From Escarpia spicata (Eukaryota > Annelida > Polychaeta > Sabellida > Siboglinidae): DNA of 64,000 bases. Positions 9,528 through 17,639 of the stretch are shown in pieces. Both the position numbers and the translations under genes were made by a program. The notes beneath the pieces were generated by a model, which saw nothing but the letters and a program-made list of their open reading frames with translations, did no database searches and was not told where the DNA came from. Position 1 is the first letter of the stretch. Every line of letters starts with the position of its first letter. The stretch spans positions 50,902,987 to 50,966,986 of the forward strand of contig OZ023213.1 in the NCBI GenBank assembly GCA_963995525.1. The letters are read 5' to 3'.

Positions 9528-10832
9528 TTACGACGTACAGTCGTACAGGACGTTCCGGGTCCGATCGATCTCCATCACCGTCTCGAATTCCGCGTACACG
9601 ACGACGTTCACCGGTCGGGGTAGCGGCGTCGAGAACTGCATTTCAGCGCCCACGCTCCCCTGACGCACGACGTTGAAATGATCCCCGTCGCAACAGTCGG
9701 GGGTCAGGTCGAAAGCGAAGACGGTGTAGCCGGCTTCGAAGTCCGAGCGCGATATGTCGTTCCCCTCGCCCTCGCCCGCCTTTCCGGTGGCCTCGAAGAG
9801 ATTCATGTAGCTTCGCATGCACCGGTGGTGCGGGAAGTCCGGCTGCAGCGGCTTGCTCGGCACCTGACGTCCGTCGACGATGAGCGCGAGGAAGGTTATG
9901 TCGTTGTGCTGCGCGTTGAACGGATTTCTAGTGTAGTCTCCGTTGTAGGCGGCGTTGTCGATCATCATCAGGATTATGCGTTTCGGAATCGCACCCATGT
10001 ACAGGTTCTCGTGCGTGTGCGATAGCGTACCCGCGGTTATCGAGAACGACTTGCAGTCGATGCGGCGCATCGGAAACTTAGCCGTTCCCAAAGTCCACGC
10101 TTTGATGTGACCCAGCTGGACTTCCGGGTTCAACTTCACTTTTCGGACGTACAGGCAAATCGAGCGTATCAAGATATGCCACCCCGGCGCGGCAGCCGGG
10201 CCCACGAGCGCGAAGGCGTCCTTCGACTGGACCATGCGTATTTTCTTGTCGATGCCGCTCGGTAGGAGGAGGTTTAGCGTAAACGCGTCGACGTGCAGGT
10301 GTCCCATCATCTCCACCTCGGTGCTGGCCGCCGTCAGATCGCGCCGCGCTACGAACCCGGTGTTGGCGTCCCCGCCCGCGTTCATGTGTCCGGCGCTGTC
10401 TTTGTACCACAACGACCCCGTGAGATGCGATCGTTTCGCGTCGCTACCGTAACTCAGCAGGGTCTCGATGTAGGCCCGGTACGCGTACGTATTGGTCGAC
10501 GGCGTCACGAGCGTATCGTTCAGCGACACGTCGATTTGACTGAACATCGAATGGAGGAAATTGTTGACCGGCGCCACGTTGGTGCCGGCCGCCAGATCGG
10601 TACCGTCCCCCTGAACCACTTTGAAGCGGACGTACGTTTGAAGGCTCGCCAGGTCCGTATAGTCGTTACCCGACCCCGGAATGAGGAACTCGATGGGACC
10701 GCCGGCGTCGAGAGCCGTCAGCGGTTGGTAGACGGTCCACTGACTGCTCTCGATGCTCTTCTGCGTCACCGGTCCGGTGAACAGGTCCAGTTCGGCCTTC
10801 ACGCCCTCGCACGCTGTCTTTACGAACGCCAT
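9528..10832 (-). CDS. Major capsid protein (double jelly-roll)
   Basis: 434 residues, ATG at 10832, TAA at 9528, intact. It has the hallmark invertebrate Polinton capsid text: N-terminal TGPVTQKSIESSQW, FLIPGSGNDYTDL, a long beta-rich body and NNFLHSMFSQIDVSLN. Proteins of this family in animal genomes are often annotated as F54H12.2-like and are related to the double jelly-roll capsid lineage. It lies in a tight row after the minor capsid and core-like genes with gaps of 2-5 nt, as expected for a virus-like late cluster. Confidence 0.92.
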   Translation of the reverse strand: MAFVKTACEGVKAELDLFTGPVTQKSIESSQWTVYQPLTALDAGGPIEFLIPGSGNDYTDLASLQTYVRFKVVQGDGTDLAAGTNVAPVNNFLHSMFSQIDVSLNDTLVTPSTNTYAYRAYIETLLSYGSDAKRSHLTGSLWYKDSAGHMNAGGDANTGFVARRDLTAASTEVEMMGHLHVDAFTLNLLLPSGIDKKIRMVQSKDAFALVGPAAAPGWHILIRSICLYVRKVKLNPEVQLGHIKAWTLGTAKFPMRRIDCKSFSITAGTLSHTHENLYMGAIPKRIILMMIDNAAYNGDYTRNPFNAQHNDITFLALIVDGRQVPSKPLQPDFPHHRCMRSYMNLFEATGKAGEGEGNDISRSDFEAGYTVFAFDLTPDCCDGDHFNVVRQGSVGAEMQFSTPLPRPVNVVVYAEFETVMEIDRTRNVLYDCTS

Positions 10833-10834
10833 CG

Positions 10835-11242
10835 TTACGCGTCGAATATATCGACCGGTCGACGCCCTCTCTTCCGTCTACTGACGGTCGTCGCCGTTCG
10901 ACGCGGCTTCTTTATAGGCGGTCTTTTTTTCAACCGTCTCTTCTTCGGCGCCGGCTCTTTCAATAGGCCGTCGAGAAGATCGACGCCGGCCTCCTTCGCG
11001 CGTCGTTTTACCGACGCTTTCAGATTGCCGCCGCCGACGACGTCCCGCGCCACGTGCACGCCGGTTTTGAGCGCGCGTTTTCCCAACGCCATGGCGCCTC
11101 TTTTAAAAAGTGGCATGACGCTTCGAAACAGGCTCCCGAAGATATTACCCAGACCGTGTCCTCGTTGACCCCGACCGCCAACGAAGACCGGCAGTTGACC
11201 GCCGACCTGTCGAACGTAGTAGTCCTCGTACGGGTTCGGCAT
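10835..11242 (-). CDS. Basic core-like small protein (Polinton structural cluster)
   Basis: 135 residues. It has a Gly-rich N-terminus (GGRGQRGHGLGNIFGSLFRS), a hydrophobic/basic middle and a very basic tail (KKRRLKKRPPIKKPRR, RRKRGRR) ending DIFDA. A short amphipathic G-x-G-x-G-x-L-F segment followed by lysine/arginine tracts resembles the small pX/pVI-like proteins seen beside the capsid gene in adintoviruses. A DNA-condensing or membrane-lytic virion role is inference. It is intact and placed between minor and major capsid genes. Confidence 0.75.
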   Translation of the reverse strand: MPNPYEDYYVRQVGGQLPVFVGGRGQRGHGLGNIFGSLFRSVMPLFKRGAMALGKRALKTGVHVARDVVGGGNLKASVKRRAKEAGVDLLDGLLKEPAPKKRRLKKRPPIKKPRRTATTVSRRKRGRRPVDIFDA

Positions 11243-11247
11243 GGTGG

Positions 11248-12116
11248 TTAAAACAATCTCGATTTACAGCGTCTGATGTGAAGCGTCGCCACTAGCTTTC
11301 CCCGCTCGAATGGTATCGGTTGACCGCAATCGTCTCTTATATCGACCTCGATCGTGTCGAATTGATGCCGCAGCAGCTTCACGTATTGGACGCGGTCGAA
11401 CGTTTCCGAAATAACGCTACCGTTCGTACCGAAGACGGCGATGTTTCGAAGGAGCGGCGCGTACACGTCGCCGACGACGCGCGATTCCACGAGATCCGTG
11501 TACACGTACAGGGTGTCGACGCCCGCCTTCATATCCACCGTATTGCGACCTTCGTACGCGAACGTGTACGCGGCGGGGCTCGTCTCGATAATGACGACTT
11601 CCGGTTCGGGCCCCATCATCGGGGGACTTACGATAACGTTCTTATGGAAACCTAGCAAGCTCTTCAGACGGCTCGTATCGGGTAGGGTAAAGGCGACACC
11701 GCCGACATACGCAGCGTCATTCGGTTAGAGATGCCACTGTACTCTAGACGCACCTTGACCTTATCGGTACACAATTTCATTAGCGCCTCGTTGAGCTCGC
11801 GCAGTAGAACGTAAACGTTGTTGTAGAAACCGTGAGTAATCGTACCCTGCCGGTATATTCCGATACCGTCCATGGTCTTAAAAAGACCCGCCTCACCGCG
11901 TGGCGCCGACAGGTAGAAGGTAGCGTCCGCCTCTCTCACGTTGTACCACGTGTGCGGGTACTGTAGCGTCACCAGTCCGCATTCCCATTCTCCGCCAGGC
12001 AGGTCAAAACGTCGCGGCAGCGTCGTGATGTAGTGCGTCAACGTATTTTCGGGGTGCCGCTTCATAGACGCGTTGCTCGGTAGCGTCAGGTAAAAGTCAG
12101 ACGATACCGCCATCAT
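11248..12116 (-). CDS. Minor capsid (penton-like jelly-roll) protein, split by a frameshift
   Basis: The N-terminal segment (12116 to about 11700) starts SSDFYLTLPSNASMKRHPEN and has LQYPHTWYNV, typical of the Polinton penton/minor capsid protein. The C-terminal segment (to 11248) holds VDTLYVYTDL and PLLRNIAVFG. The upstream frame ends at TGA 11664-11666, but the downstream frame is already open from about 11710, so a single-base shift around 11690-11715 separates them. The ATG overlaps the end of the membrane-protein gene by 20 nt. As assembled it would give a truncated 150-residue product. Confidence 0.85.
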
Positions 12117-12492
12117 CTCGTCGTCGTCGACCGCCGCTCATAGATGGACTCGGGAGCAGATAACCGAGACAGCTGCTCAACAGCGCCGTCCACAGATTGG
12201 AGTCGCCTTGACCCCGCGTTAGATTGTATATACTAACGGCGATGACGAAGTACAGGACGATGACCTGACAGAGGAATACGATTTCGGCCTTTGGGCATTC
12301 GTTACCGCAGAGCCGCCATGGATCGGGTTCGTGGACGGTGGAGTCGTCGGCGTTCTCGACGGCGTCGACGGAGTCCTCGTTGGTAGTCTTCGTCGGCTTC
12401 TCTGAACCAGTAGCGGCGTCGACGGAGTCCTCTTTGGTAGTCTTCTTCTGTTGCTGCTCGTCCCTCGCCGCCGCCTCGTCGATCATCATCAT
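12097..12492 (-). CDS. Polinton two-helix membrane protein
   Basis: 131 residues. The N-terminal half is hydrophilic with a 9-residue duplication (TTKEDSVDA / TTNEDSVDA). It is followed by CPKAEIVFLCQVIVLYFVIAV (hydrophobic, about residues 66-86), SIYNLTRGQGDSNLWTALLS and a second hydrophobic stretch ending GYLLPSP (to about residue 116), then a basic tail. The NLTRG...LWTALLSSCLGYLLP text recurs in invertebrate Polintons. Its function is unknown. It has its own TATA element 40 nt upstream. It may be a virion membrane or egress protein, by inference only. Confidence 0.8.
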   Translation of the reverse strand: MMMIDEAAARDEQQQKKTTKEDSVDAATGSEKPTKTTNEDSVDAVENADDSTVHEPDPWRLCGNECPKAEIVFLCQVIVLYFVIAVSIYNLTRGQGDSNLWTALLSSCLGYLLPSPSMSGGRRRRDDGGIV

Positions 12493-12526
12493 CGCGCCAC
12501 TGCGGTCTTCGGCTACAGCAGGGCCC

Positions 12527-12532
12527 CTTATA
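12527..12532 (-). promoter_or_regulatory. TATA element (TATAAG) of the membrane-protein gene
   Basis: On the minus strand GTATAAGGGG starts 40 nt before the ATG at 12492, in a 120-bp gap after the integrase gene. Confidence 0.55.
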
Positions 12533-12616
12533 CGGGAGGAGCGACGTTCCCCTGCATAAGCACGACTCGTGCAGTCGCCAGCATTCTTCGTGACGCGTCC
12601 AACGCCTGACGCGCTA

Positions 12617-13744
12617 TTATAGGTCCACGAGCGCCGCGGCGTCGATCCAACTATTGAAGGAGGCCGGGTAACCGCTCCATTTTACGAGCGCCTCCGACCC
12701 GCCGCCGCGACGACGACGCCGCTGCAGAACCTCCTCCACTCGATATAGTTTGTCCTTCGGAACGACTACGCGTTGTACTTCCTGTTCGTAGAAGGCGCCC
12801 TCTACCGGTGTCCCGGCGTCGTCCTTCAGGCGATAAACGGGCGGTTCGGACGGATGCACTTCTAAGACGGTGAAGAGCTCCTCGCTCCAGTTAGGCATGT
12901 ATCCTTTTTTGAATTGACCCCTCGTCTTACTGATACGCACGCGAACTCCTTCGCGAAGTTTCGGTTTTTTCTCCCTACCGCCGCCGCCGCCGTACAGGCG
13001 TTGCCATACGTCCTCCTGATTCGTCGCGTCGACGCTCGCCGGCGTCCTACCGATGCTTCGATGATAGGCGTTGTTGTACGAATGCACGAAATCCGGTAAC
13101 GCCTATACGTAGCGCAGCGTCTCGTGTTTCGTAAAATAACGCCACATGCGCGTTTTCAAAGTCCTATTGAATCGTTCCACGACGCTCGCTTTAGTCTCCT
13201 CGTTATGCGTCACGAAATGATGAACGCCGTGACTCTTTAGGAACGTTTGCAGGGGTCGGTTCAGAAACTCGGTCCCCTTATCGGTCTGCAGCGCGTTCGG
13301 CGGTTGTTGCGCGTCGTTCAGCAGACGCGCGAAGGCCGCGACGAGCGACGCGCCGGACTTACTCTTCAATGGAACGCACCACGCCCGCTTCGAAAACACG
13401 TCGATGACCGTCAATAGAAATGTTATACCGTCGTTGTGTTTTTTTAACCTAGTCAGATCGACCAGATCGGCTAGCCACTGCTGGTTTTGACCGCCCACGA
13501 TGACGCAACGTCTTTTGAAACGTCTTTTAACCGGTTTGTGTAGGGTATAAGCGTCCTGCGCCGCTAGCCACCTCTCGACATCCGGTCGTCGTCGTCCCCC
13601 CTTTGACGCCCGGTGCAACGCGTCGACGCCTCCGTAACTGCCCGCCCGTTTCGGATCGAAGTAGAGTTCATTCAATTCATCGTCGTCGTCGTTTCGTTGT
13701 CGAAGGTTTTGTTTTGGACGACGACGACTCCACCCGGACACCAT
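12617..13744 (-). CDS. Retroviral-type integrase with C-terminal chromodomain, one in-frame TAG
   Basis: The catalytic core (rve) has WLADLVDLTRL (first D), DKGTEF (second D) and ETKASVVERFNRTLK (E), then an SH3-like KKGYMPNWSEELF and a chromodomain (YRVEEVL...LVKWSGYPASFNSWI). It starts with LYFDPKRAGSYGGVDAL, typical of Polintons. The ATG at 13744 is chosen because a TATA element lies 41 nt upstream and the frame further up has no ATG. An in-frame TAG at 13105-13103 falls after the core domain (ETLRYV-stop); the same frame continues to TAA at 12617. Integrase would make the 6-bp duplications seen here. Confidence 0.92.
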
Positions 13745-13848
13745 GACGACGACGACGACGACCAATGAACGACGAATATTATATAGAGAGCGATAACCGT
13801 GATGACGATGAGACCGACGACGGCGACCGTTCGTTGTATCGGCGGCAT
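13672..13848 (-). CDS. Putative small single-pass membrane protein (58 aa)
   Basis: It starts at ATG 13848 with MPPIQRTVAVVG followed by about 22 hydrophobic residues (LIVITVIALYIIFVVHW), then a Ser-rich linker and polar tail. It overlaps the integrase start in another frame. Small transmembrane ORFs are common in Polintons, but no specific homolog is recognised and the overlap could be chance. Confidence 0.35.
   Translation of the reverse strand: MPPIQRTVAVVGLIVITVIALYIIFVVHWSSSSSSWCPGGVVVVQNKTFDNETTTTMN
13779..13785 (-). promoter_or_regulatory. TATA box (TATATAA) of the integrase gene
   Basis: CTATATAATA on the minus strand, 41 nt upstream of the integrase ATG at 13744; this spacing decides the start codon. 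Confidence 0.6.
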
Positions 13849-13937
13849 CGTCACATCGATTCCCACGCGTCCAACGCTCTCTTTCTAGAACGTCGTCGTC
13901 GCACCGCCTTCCCCGCTGAACTGACCGCCGCCGACCC

Positions 13938-14570
13938 CTACTCCTCTTCTCTTGACCGCCGCCGCCGTCGCTCCATGTACTCCCGATAGCGCGGGTTGCC
14001 GACGAACTCCATAGGAATGTTCATACCCTTCATACTCAACCCGAAAGCGCGCCATCCTAGGGGCTGCGTCTTCTTCGTTCTCGTTCGCATGAGATCGTTC
14101 ACTAGATCGACCATGTTACTCCCCGCGATCGTTTTACCGTCGTACACGAATTCGCCGCGGTCGTTCCATCGACACAACGGATCGGCTTTCATTTTCGCGA
14201 TAAGTAGACTCGCCTTCCCTTTCAGCGTTTTCGGCATGCTGGCTACGATTTCGCGCTCTACGGCCTCCGACGATGGCGCCGCCGCCGTGGGCTGTGGTAT
14301 CTCGCCGCCGTCGGCGTTGACCATCGACACGCGTACCGGTTGCGCCGTTCGAGCCGCCTCTATAGTGTTGTAGCGACTCAGCAGTTGATTGTACGACACC
14401 ACCTTATCGCGTTCGGATAAATCCGATCGCTCTAGAATATCTTTCATGTCGCTGTCCAGGCTACTCAGTACACGTGATCGGGGCGTGCTGCTCGACGACG
14501 GCTGCTGTGGTTGAAGGAGACTTTCCACCAATCGCGGGTCGACCAACGCCATCTTCTTCGCGTACTGCAT
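13938..14570 (-). CDS. Conserved Polinton protein of unknown function (210 aa)
   Basis: It starts MQYAKKMALVDPRLVESL. It has a helical LDSDMKDILERSDLSERDKV section, a variable Pro/Ala linker, and a C-terminal domain with RWNDRGEFVYDGKTIAGSNM, VDLVNDLMRTR and GWRAFGLSM. This arrangement (helical N-terminus, W-N-x-x-G-E-F-x-Y-x-G-K, V-D-L-V-N-D) recurs in invertebrate Polintons between the ATPase and integrase. The role is unknown. It ends in TAG at 13938-13940; beyond that the frame stays open for 28 codons rich in arginine (RRRRSRKRA), which would matter if TAG is read through. Confidence 0.75.
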   Translation of the reverse strand: MQYAKKMALVDPRLVESLLQPQQPSSSSTPRSRVLSSLDSDMKDILERSDLSERDKVVSYNQLLSRYNTIEAARTAQPVRVSMVNADGGEIPQPTAAAPSSEAVEREIVASMPKTLKGKASLLIAKMKADPLCRWNDRGEFVYDGKTIAGSNMVDLVNDLMRTRTKKTQPLGWRAFGLSMKGMNIPMEFVGNPRYREYMERRRRRSREEE

Positions 14571-14573
14571 CGA

Positions 14574-14696
14574 TTAACCCACGATGATCTGTTTGAGTAG
14601 TGGCAGGAGAACGGTGCTCGCTAACGGCGCTAGCAGGGCCGTCAGAAAACCACCCGCCCCAGTTTGCAAGATGGCTCGCTTCCGCTTCACCGGAAT
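14574..14696 (-). CDS. Very small hydrophobic Polinton peptide (40 codons) lacking an ATG
   Basis: The frame immediately follows, in register, the stop of the 93-residue gene. It begins at ATT (14696) where a start would be expected, reads PVKRKRAILQTGAGGFLTAL then LLAPLASTVLLPLLKQIIVG, and stops at TAA 14574, four nt before the next ATG. A basic K-R-K-R head followed by a Gly-Gly and a hydrophobic helix resembles small virion/core peptides in adintovirus-like elements. Either ATG has mutated to ATT or a non-AUG start (ATT or the GTG two codons on) is used. Confidence 0.5.
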   Translation of the reverse strand: MPVKRKRAILQTGAGGFLTALLAPLASTVLLPLLKQIIVG

Positions 14697-14699
14697 TCG

Positions 14700-14981
14700 T
14701 TAGTTGACCAGGTCACTCAGGTGATCTCTGTATTTCGTCAACACGCGTTTCTGCTTCGGCGACACCTTCACGTTCCCTCTCAGAATATTGTACGCGCAAT
14801 CGCATAGACTACATATGAGACCGATCTCCGAGTGGGCGAGAACGGCTTTTCGCAGATCGATGTTCCGCTTATGTCTATCCATCAACTGCAGGGCGAAAAT
14901 GTGTCTCTTCAGGCGTTGCTCCGAAACCGTCGTCGCCTTTGGTCGTCGCTTCGCCGCTACCTCCGCGCGTCTTCCCGTCAT
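14700..14981 (-). CDS. Conserved small Polinton protein (93 aa)
   Basis: It has a basic N-terminus (KRRPKATTVSEQRLKRHIF), then LRKAVLAHSEIGLICSLCDC, an ILRGNVKVSPKQKRVLTKYR motif and a short tail. The C/N-x-x-x-N-I-L-x-G-N-V-x-x-S-x-x-Q-K pattern is common among small Polinton ORFs next to the ATPase. The function is unknown. The ATG at 14981 has a TATAAG 41 nt upstream that contains the ATPase stop codon. Confidence 0.7.
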   Translation of the reverse strand: MTGRRAEVAAKRRPKATTVSEQRLKRHIFALQLMDRHKRNIDLRKAVLAHSEIGLICSLCDCAYNILRGNVKVSPKQKRVLTKYRDHLSDLVN

Positions 14982-15016
14982 ACCGACTAATGCGTACGCG
15001 GCGACGTCCCTCTCTA

Positions 15017-15022
15017 CTTATA
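15017..15022 (-). promoter_or_regulatory. TATA element (TATAAG) overlapping the ATPase stop codon
   Basis: On the minus strand CTATAAG contains the TAA that ends the ATPase and starts 41 nt before the ATG at 14981. Confidence 0.55.
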
Positions 15023-15647
15023 GTTGACCGCCCTTCCGTACGTAGACGTACTGAAGGGGGTCGTCTGGAAATATACACGTACGCAGGCGCATGTACTCTT
15101 CCGTTTCCTGTTTCAGATCGATGAAGAGATAGCCGTACGCCGTCGACGTCGCGTCTTTGAAAGACTCTATCATGTACTTGACCTGTCCCGGATACATCTG
15201 TTTCGCTAGGTGACCTACTTGACCAGCGTCTCGGGGGTTCTTAAATAGCGCTAAGTATTGGGCGTTCAGGCTGATTGTGCGGTTTTCTTTCCCTTTCGGA
15301 AACATGTTCTGTCGGAGTTGTACGACCGACGTATTACAATGATGACTTTTTTTAGTAAACAGCGCCGTCACCCCGCTATCGGCTTCCTCCATGAGGTCGT
15401 CGAGTACTAAAAGCGTCCTCTTTTTACCGTCTAAATGCGTCGTAGTCGGCAGGCCGTCTACGAACTCTATTTCCGGAGACATACACGCGTAGGCGGTCTG
15501 CCACTGCCCGTAACACCACAGGATTTTTTCGGGCGCCGGATCGATCATAGCGCGTCGTATCAGACGGTCGACGAACGTCGTCTTACCGCATCCCGTAGGC
15601 CCTGATTCTATAGACGTAAACGGATGCTTCAACAACGGTCCGCCCAT
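15018..15647 (-). CDS. Genome-packaging ATPase (FtsK/HerA type)
   Basis: About 209 residues from ATG 15647 (the frame is open two codons further, but those lack an ATG). Walker A GPTGCGKTT is near the N-terminus (about residues 16-24), Walker B LLVLDDLM near residues 79-86, and the NTSVVQLRQNMFP sensor strand follows. Length and motif spacing match Polinton ATP proteins, related to A32-like packaging ATPases of large DNA viruses. It is intact. A TATAAA lies 45 nt upstream, inside the last codons of the NADAR gene. Confidence 0.92.
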   Translation of the reverse strand: MGGPLLKHPFTSIESGPTGCGKTTFVDRLIRRAMIDPAPEKILWCYGQWQTAYACMSPEIEFVDGLPTTTHLDGKKRTLLVLDDLMEEADSGVTALFTKKSHHCNTSVVQLRQNMFPKGKENRTISLNAQYLALFKNPRDAGQVGHLAKQMYPGQVKYMIESFKDATSTAYGYLFIDLKQETEEYMRLRTCIFPDDPLQYVYVRKGGQL

Positions 15648-15675
15648 TTTCACGACTGATACTGGCTGAGGTTTA

Positions 15676-16128
15676 TTACGCGTCTTTATAAACGTCGCGC
15701 ACCTCCATCAACAGTTTACCGAGCTTGTTCTCTCCCGCAACGTCCCCAATCCTGGTACCCCAGAAACCCTCCCTACTCGGTACCCACTCCACCAATTCGG
15801 CGTCCCCGGTGGCCAACAGATCGGCCTTCAACTCCCCGCCGAACTTACTCATCAACAGGCCCTTCATACAAGCAACCCTAACGACGTTCCATTCGGTTCC
15901 CGTTCTCTTTTTTCGAATACCGTAACTGAGTCGTTTCGCTACGTAGGGCGATCGCGCACTTTTGATACACGCGGCGCATGCGAGGTCTTCGTTGAACATC
16001 GCTTTCCTATACTGATAGGCGTGCTCGACGGATCGGAAGACCCGACCGTACGCCGTCAATCGGCACCTGTACATATTCGACAAGAAGGAGCGCGAGCCGC
16101 CAAACTTTATAGGTTCCGACGACAACAT
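15676..16128 (-). CDS. NADAR-family protein (YbiA/RibX-like N-glycosidase superfamily)
   Basis: 150 residues, intact. The NADAR signatures are in order: FLSNMY (15-20), SVEHAYQYRKA (33-43), a W80 with VRVACMKGLLMSKF (83-96), LLATGDAELVEW (104-115), FWG (122-124) and ENKLGKLLMEVR (133-144). The family was predicted to act on NAD/ADP-ribose-linked metabolites, and some members have been shown to remove ADP-ribose from guanine. Such genes occur in phages and large DNA viruses but are not part of the Polinton core. It is the outermost right-arm gene, next to the TIR, with its own TATA box 39 nt upstream. A role in reversing host ADP-ribosylation or NAD-based defence is inference. Confidence 0.88.
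   Translation of the reverse strand: MLSSEPIKFGGSRSFLSNMYRCRLTAYGRVFRSVEHAYQYRKAMFNEDLACAACIKSARSPYVAKRLSYGIRKKRTGTEWNVVRVACMKGLLMSKFGGELKADLLATGDAELVEWVPSREGFWGTRIGDVAGENKLGKLLMEVRDVYKDA
15684..15692 (-). promoter_or_regulatory. TATA box (TTTATAAAG) of the packaging ATPase
   Basis: It is embedded in the VYKDA codons at the end of the NADAR-like gene and starts 45 nt upstream of the ATPase ATG. Confidence 0.6.
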
Positions 16129-16160
16129 GACTACTACCGATAAACCGCTACCGACACCGC

Positions 16161-16167
16161 TTATATA
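16161..16167 (-). promoter_or_regulatory. TATA box (TATATAA) of the NADAR-like gene
   Basis: CTATATAAGC on the minus strand, starting 39 nt before the ATG at 16128. Confidence 0.65.
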
Positions 16168-16403
16168 GAACAGACGTCACCGCCGATAGATAGCGCATCT
16201 AAAAAGGTGCCGACGTACGGATTCGGACCCGAAATCTTTCGATCCCTAGTCGAACGCGCTCCCAGGAGAGCTAATCCGGCGCCGGCGTCTATGAGTGGTT
16301 TTATTTCGGTTATATACGCTTTGAAGTTGATCGCTAGGGGGACGCTACGTCGTTGATCGCTTGGGACGTTGATCGCTAGGGGTAAACTAATCACTGGGAT
16401 AAT
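16168..16403. other. Right subterminal region of the Polinton
   Basis: No supported gene. An 89-codon minus frame (16161-16430) starts inside the TIR and ends in the promoter, so it is unlikely to be real. Repeated GTTGATCGCT(A/T)GG words at about 16329, 16351 and 16370 are short direct repeats unlike the left subterminal repeats. Confidence 0.5.
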
Positions 16404-16613
16404 CGCTAGATGGCGCCTTAATATTATCAATCAAAAGTGACAGGCCATCAATCACGTTTTTTATAAGTAGGTTCCCGATTTCTCTCAGGTTACACAAAAC
16501 CCTTTGATCTTTTTTTTATAAGTAGGTTCCCGAAAAAGATAAGGACGTTTTTTATGCATGGACTTAGGCCTAAAAGGGGGCGGGGCGAGGCCATGCCTTA
16601 CCTACATACTACT
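16404..16613 (-). repeat. Polinton right terminal inverted repeat (210 bp)
   Basis: Reverse complement of 213-421 with a single homopolymer length difference. The element ends CATACTACT. Confidence 0.95.
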
Positions 16614-16619
16614 CATGTG
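16614..16619. repeat. 6-bp target site duplication, right copy (CATGTG)
   Basis: Identical to 207-212. Confidence 0.9.
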
Positions 16620-17296
16620 ATGGATGGTAGGTTGGTCCCCCCAAGCAGGTGGGAGCTGGGTAGTTGGCCAAAACAACTGGTAGGTTGATTCCAAGTATGT
16701 GGGAGAAGGCAGGTTGATACCACTGCCACACCCCTCATTAACAACCGGCATATCATTTAAATTATAAAACAAATATCGCAGTGCCAATTAAATAAATGAC
16801 AACATTTGGCAATGCAACTGTATTTATTTCTTGATATTTTTTGTTTGGGCCGGTCCAATACTGCTGTATGCATAATTGTTCTGATGGCTAAGACTAGTGC
16901 AGAAATGTATACAAACAAAAGTAATAAAAAAGCATATATTATTACCGCAAATAGCGCGACTAATGGCGCTAGCGTGTCTTCATGGTAACGCAGTTTTGCA
17001 GTTTAAAAATTGTACGTACTTCACTCAAAACAACTTTTCAAACAACTTTTTGTTCAAATTTTATTAAATATGGTAGAGATTTTAAAAATGAATATCTTAT
17101 CATGGAAGAGTTTGTCCAGTTGTTTGGCTAAAACGATTGCGTATGGCGAAATAGTGTACCACCACTACTAATACTTGGGCTAAACCTTACGATTATACGT
17201 TGCCATGCATGGAATTAGGTGATGAAAGGAGTTCTGGCCATAACTAACGTCGGAAATGTACATTAAGCTAATGGAATAATTGATATTATACCATAC

Positions 17297-17586
17297 CAGT
17301 CGGTGTTTCATAGTCGTTTGGGAATGACTGGCTCCCTAGGGCCACCGACACCGTCCTGGCTGTCATTATCGGCTTCGCTCTCGGAGTCGGCGACAGTTGG
17401 TTCAAACTGATAAGCGTCTACTACGGCGCCCGCCTGTCCACTAAATGTGGGTAAAATGTCGCCGTCCGAATAAAATACATCACTATCACTACCACTATCA
17501 ATGTCACTTGAGATATCACTATGAAAACTCCCAGATTCGACGCTGGTTTCCTCAAATTCCGTGTCGGCCAATACGTCACAGGTCAA
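17297..17586 (-). CDS. P2X7-type cysteine-rich domain gene, N-terminal exon, with a nonsense codon
   Basis: It starts at ATG 17586. The product is acidic and Ser/Asp-rich (SDISSDIDSGSDSDVFYSDG), then AYQFEPTVADSESEADN, and ends PKRL-stop-NTDW. Such acidic leaders with a Y-x-F/Y-E-P motif, ending N-T-D-W directly before C-x-C-x-x-C, typify the P2X7-like domain proteins of invertebrates. A TG/GTATGG donor at 17297/17296 fits the acceptor at 118-120 in phase 2. An in-frame TGA four codons before the donor replaces a usual residue, so this copy is likely a pseudogene or has an assembly error. Confidence 0.55.
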
Positions 17587-17639
17587 AGGTTACCCGAAGA
17601 CGAACTGTGTTTGACGAACTGCATAGTTGGCTCGGTTTA

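Noticed and set aside
5598..11655. Many 60-290-codon frames opposite or out of frame to polB, capsid and protease
   Set aside because: They are shadows of GC-rich coding sequence with biased third positions; the true frames carry all conserved motifs.
16161..16430. 89-codon minus-strand frame at the right end of the Polinton
   Set aside because: It begins inside the TIR and ends in the NADAR TATA box; no recognisable domain.
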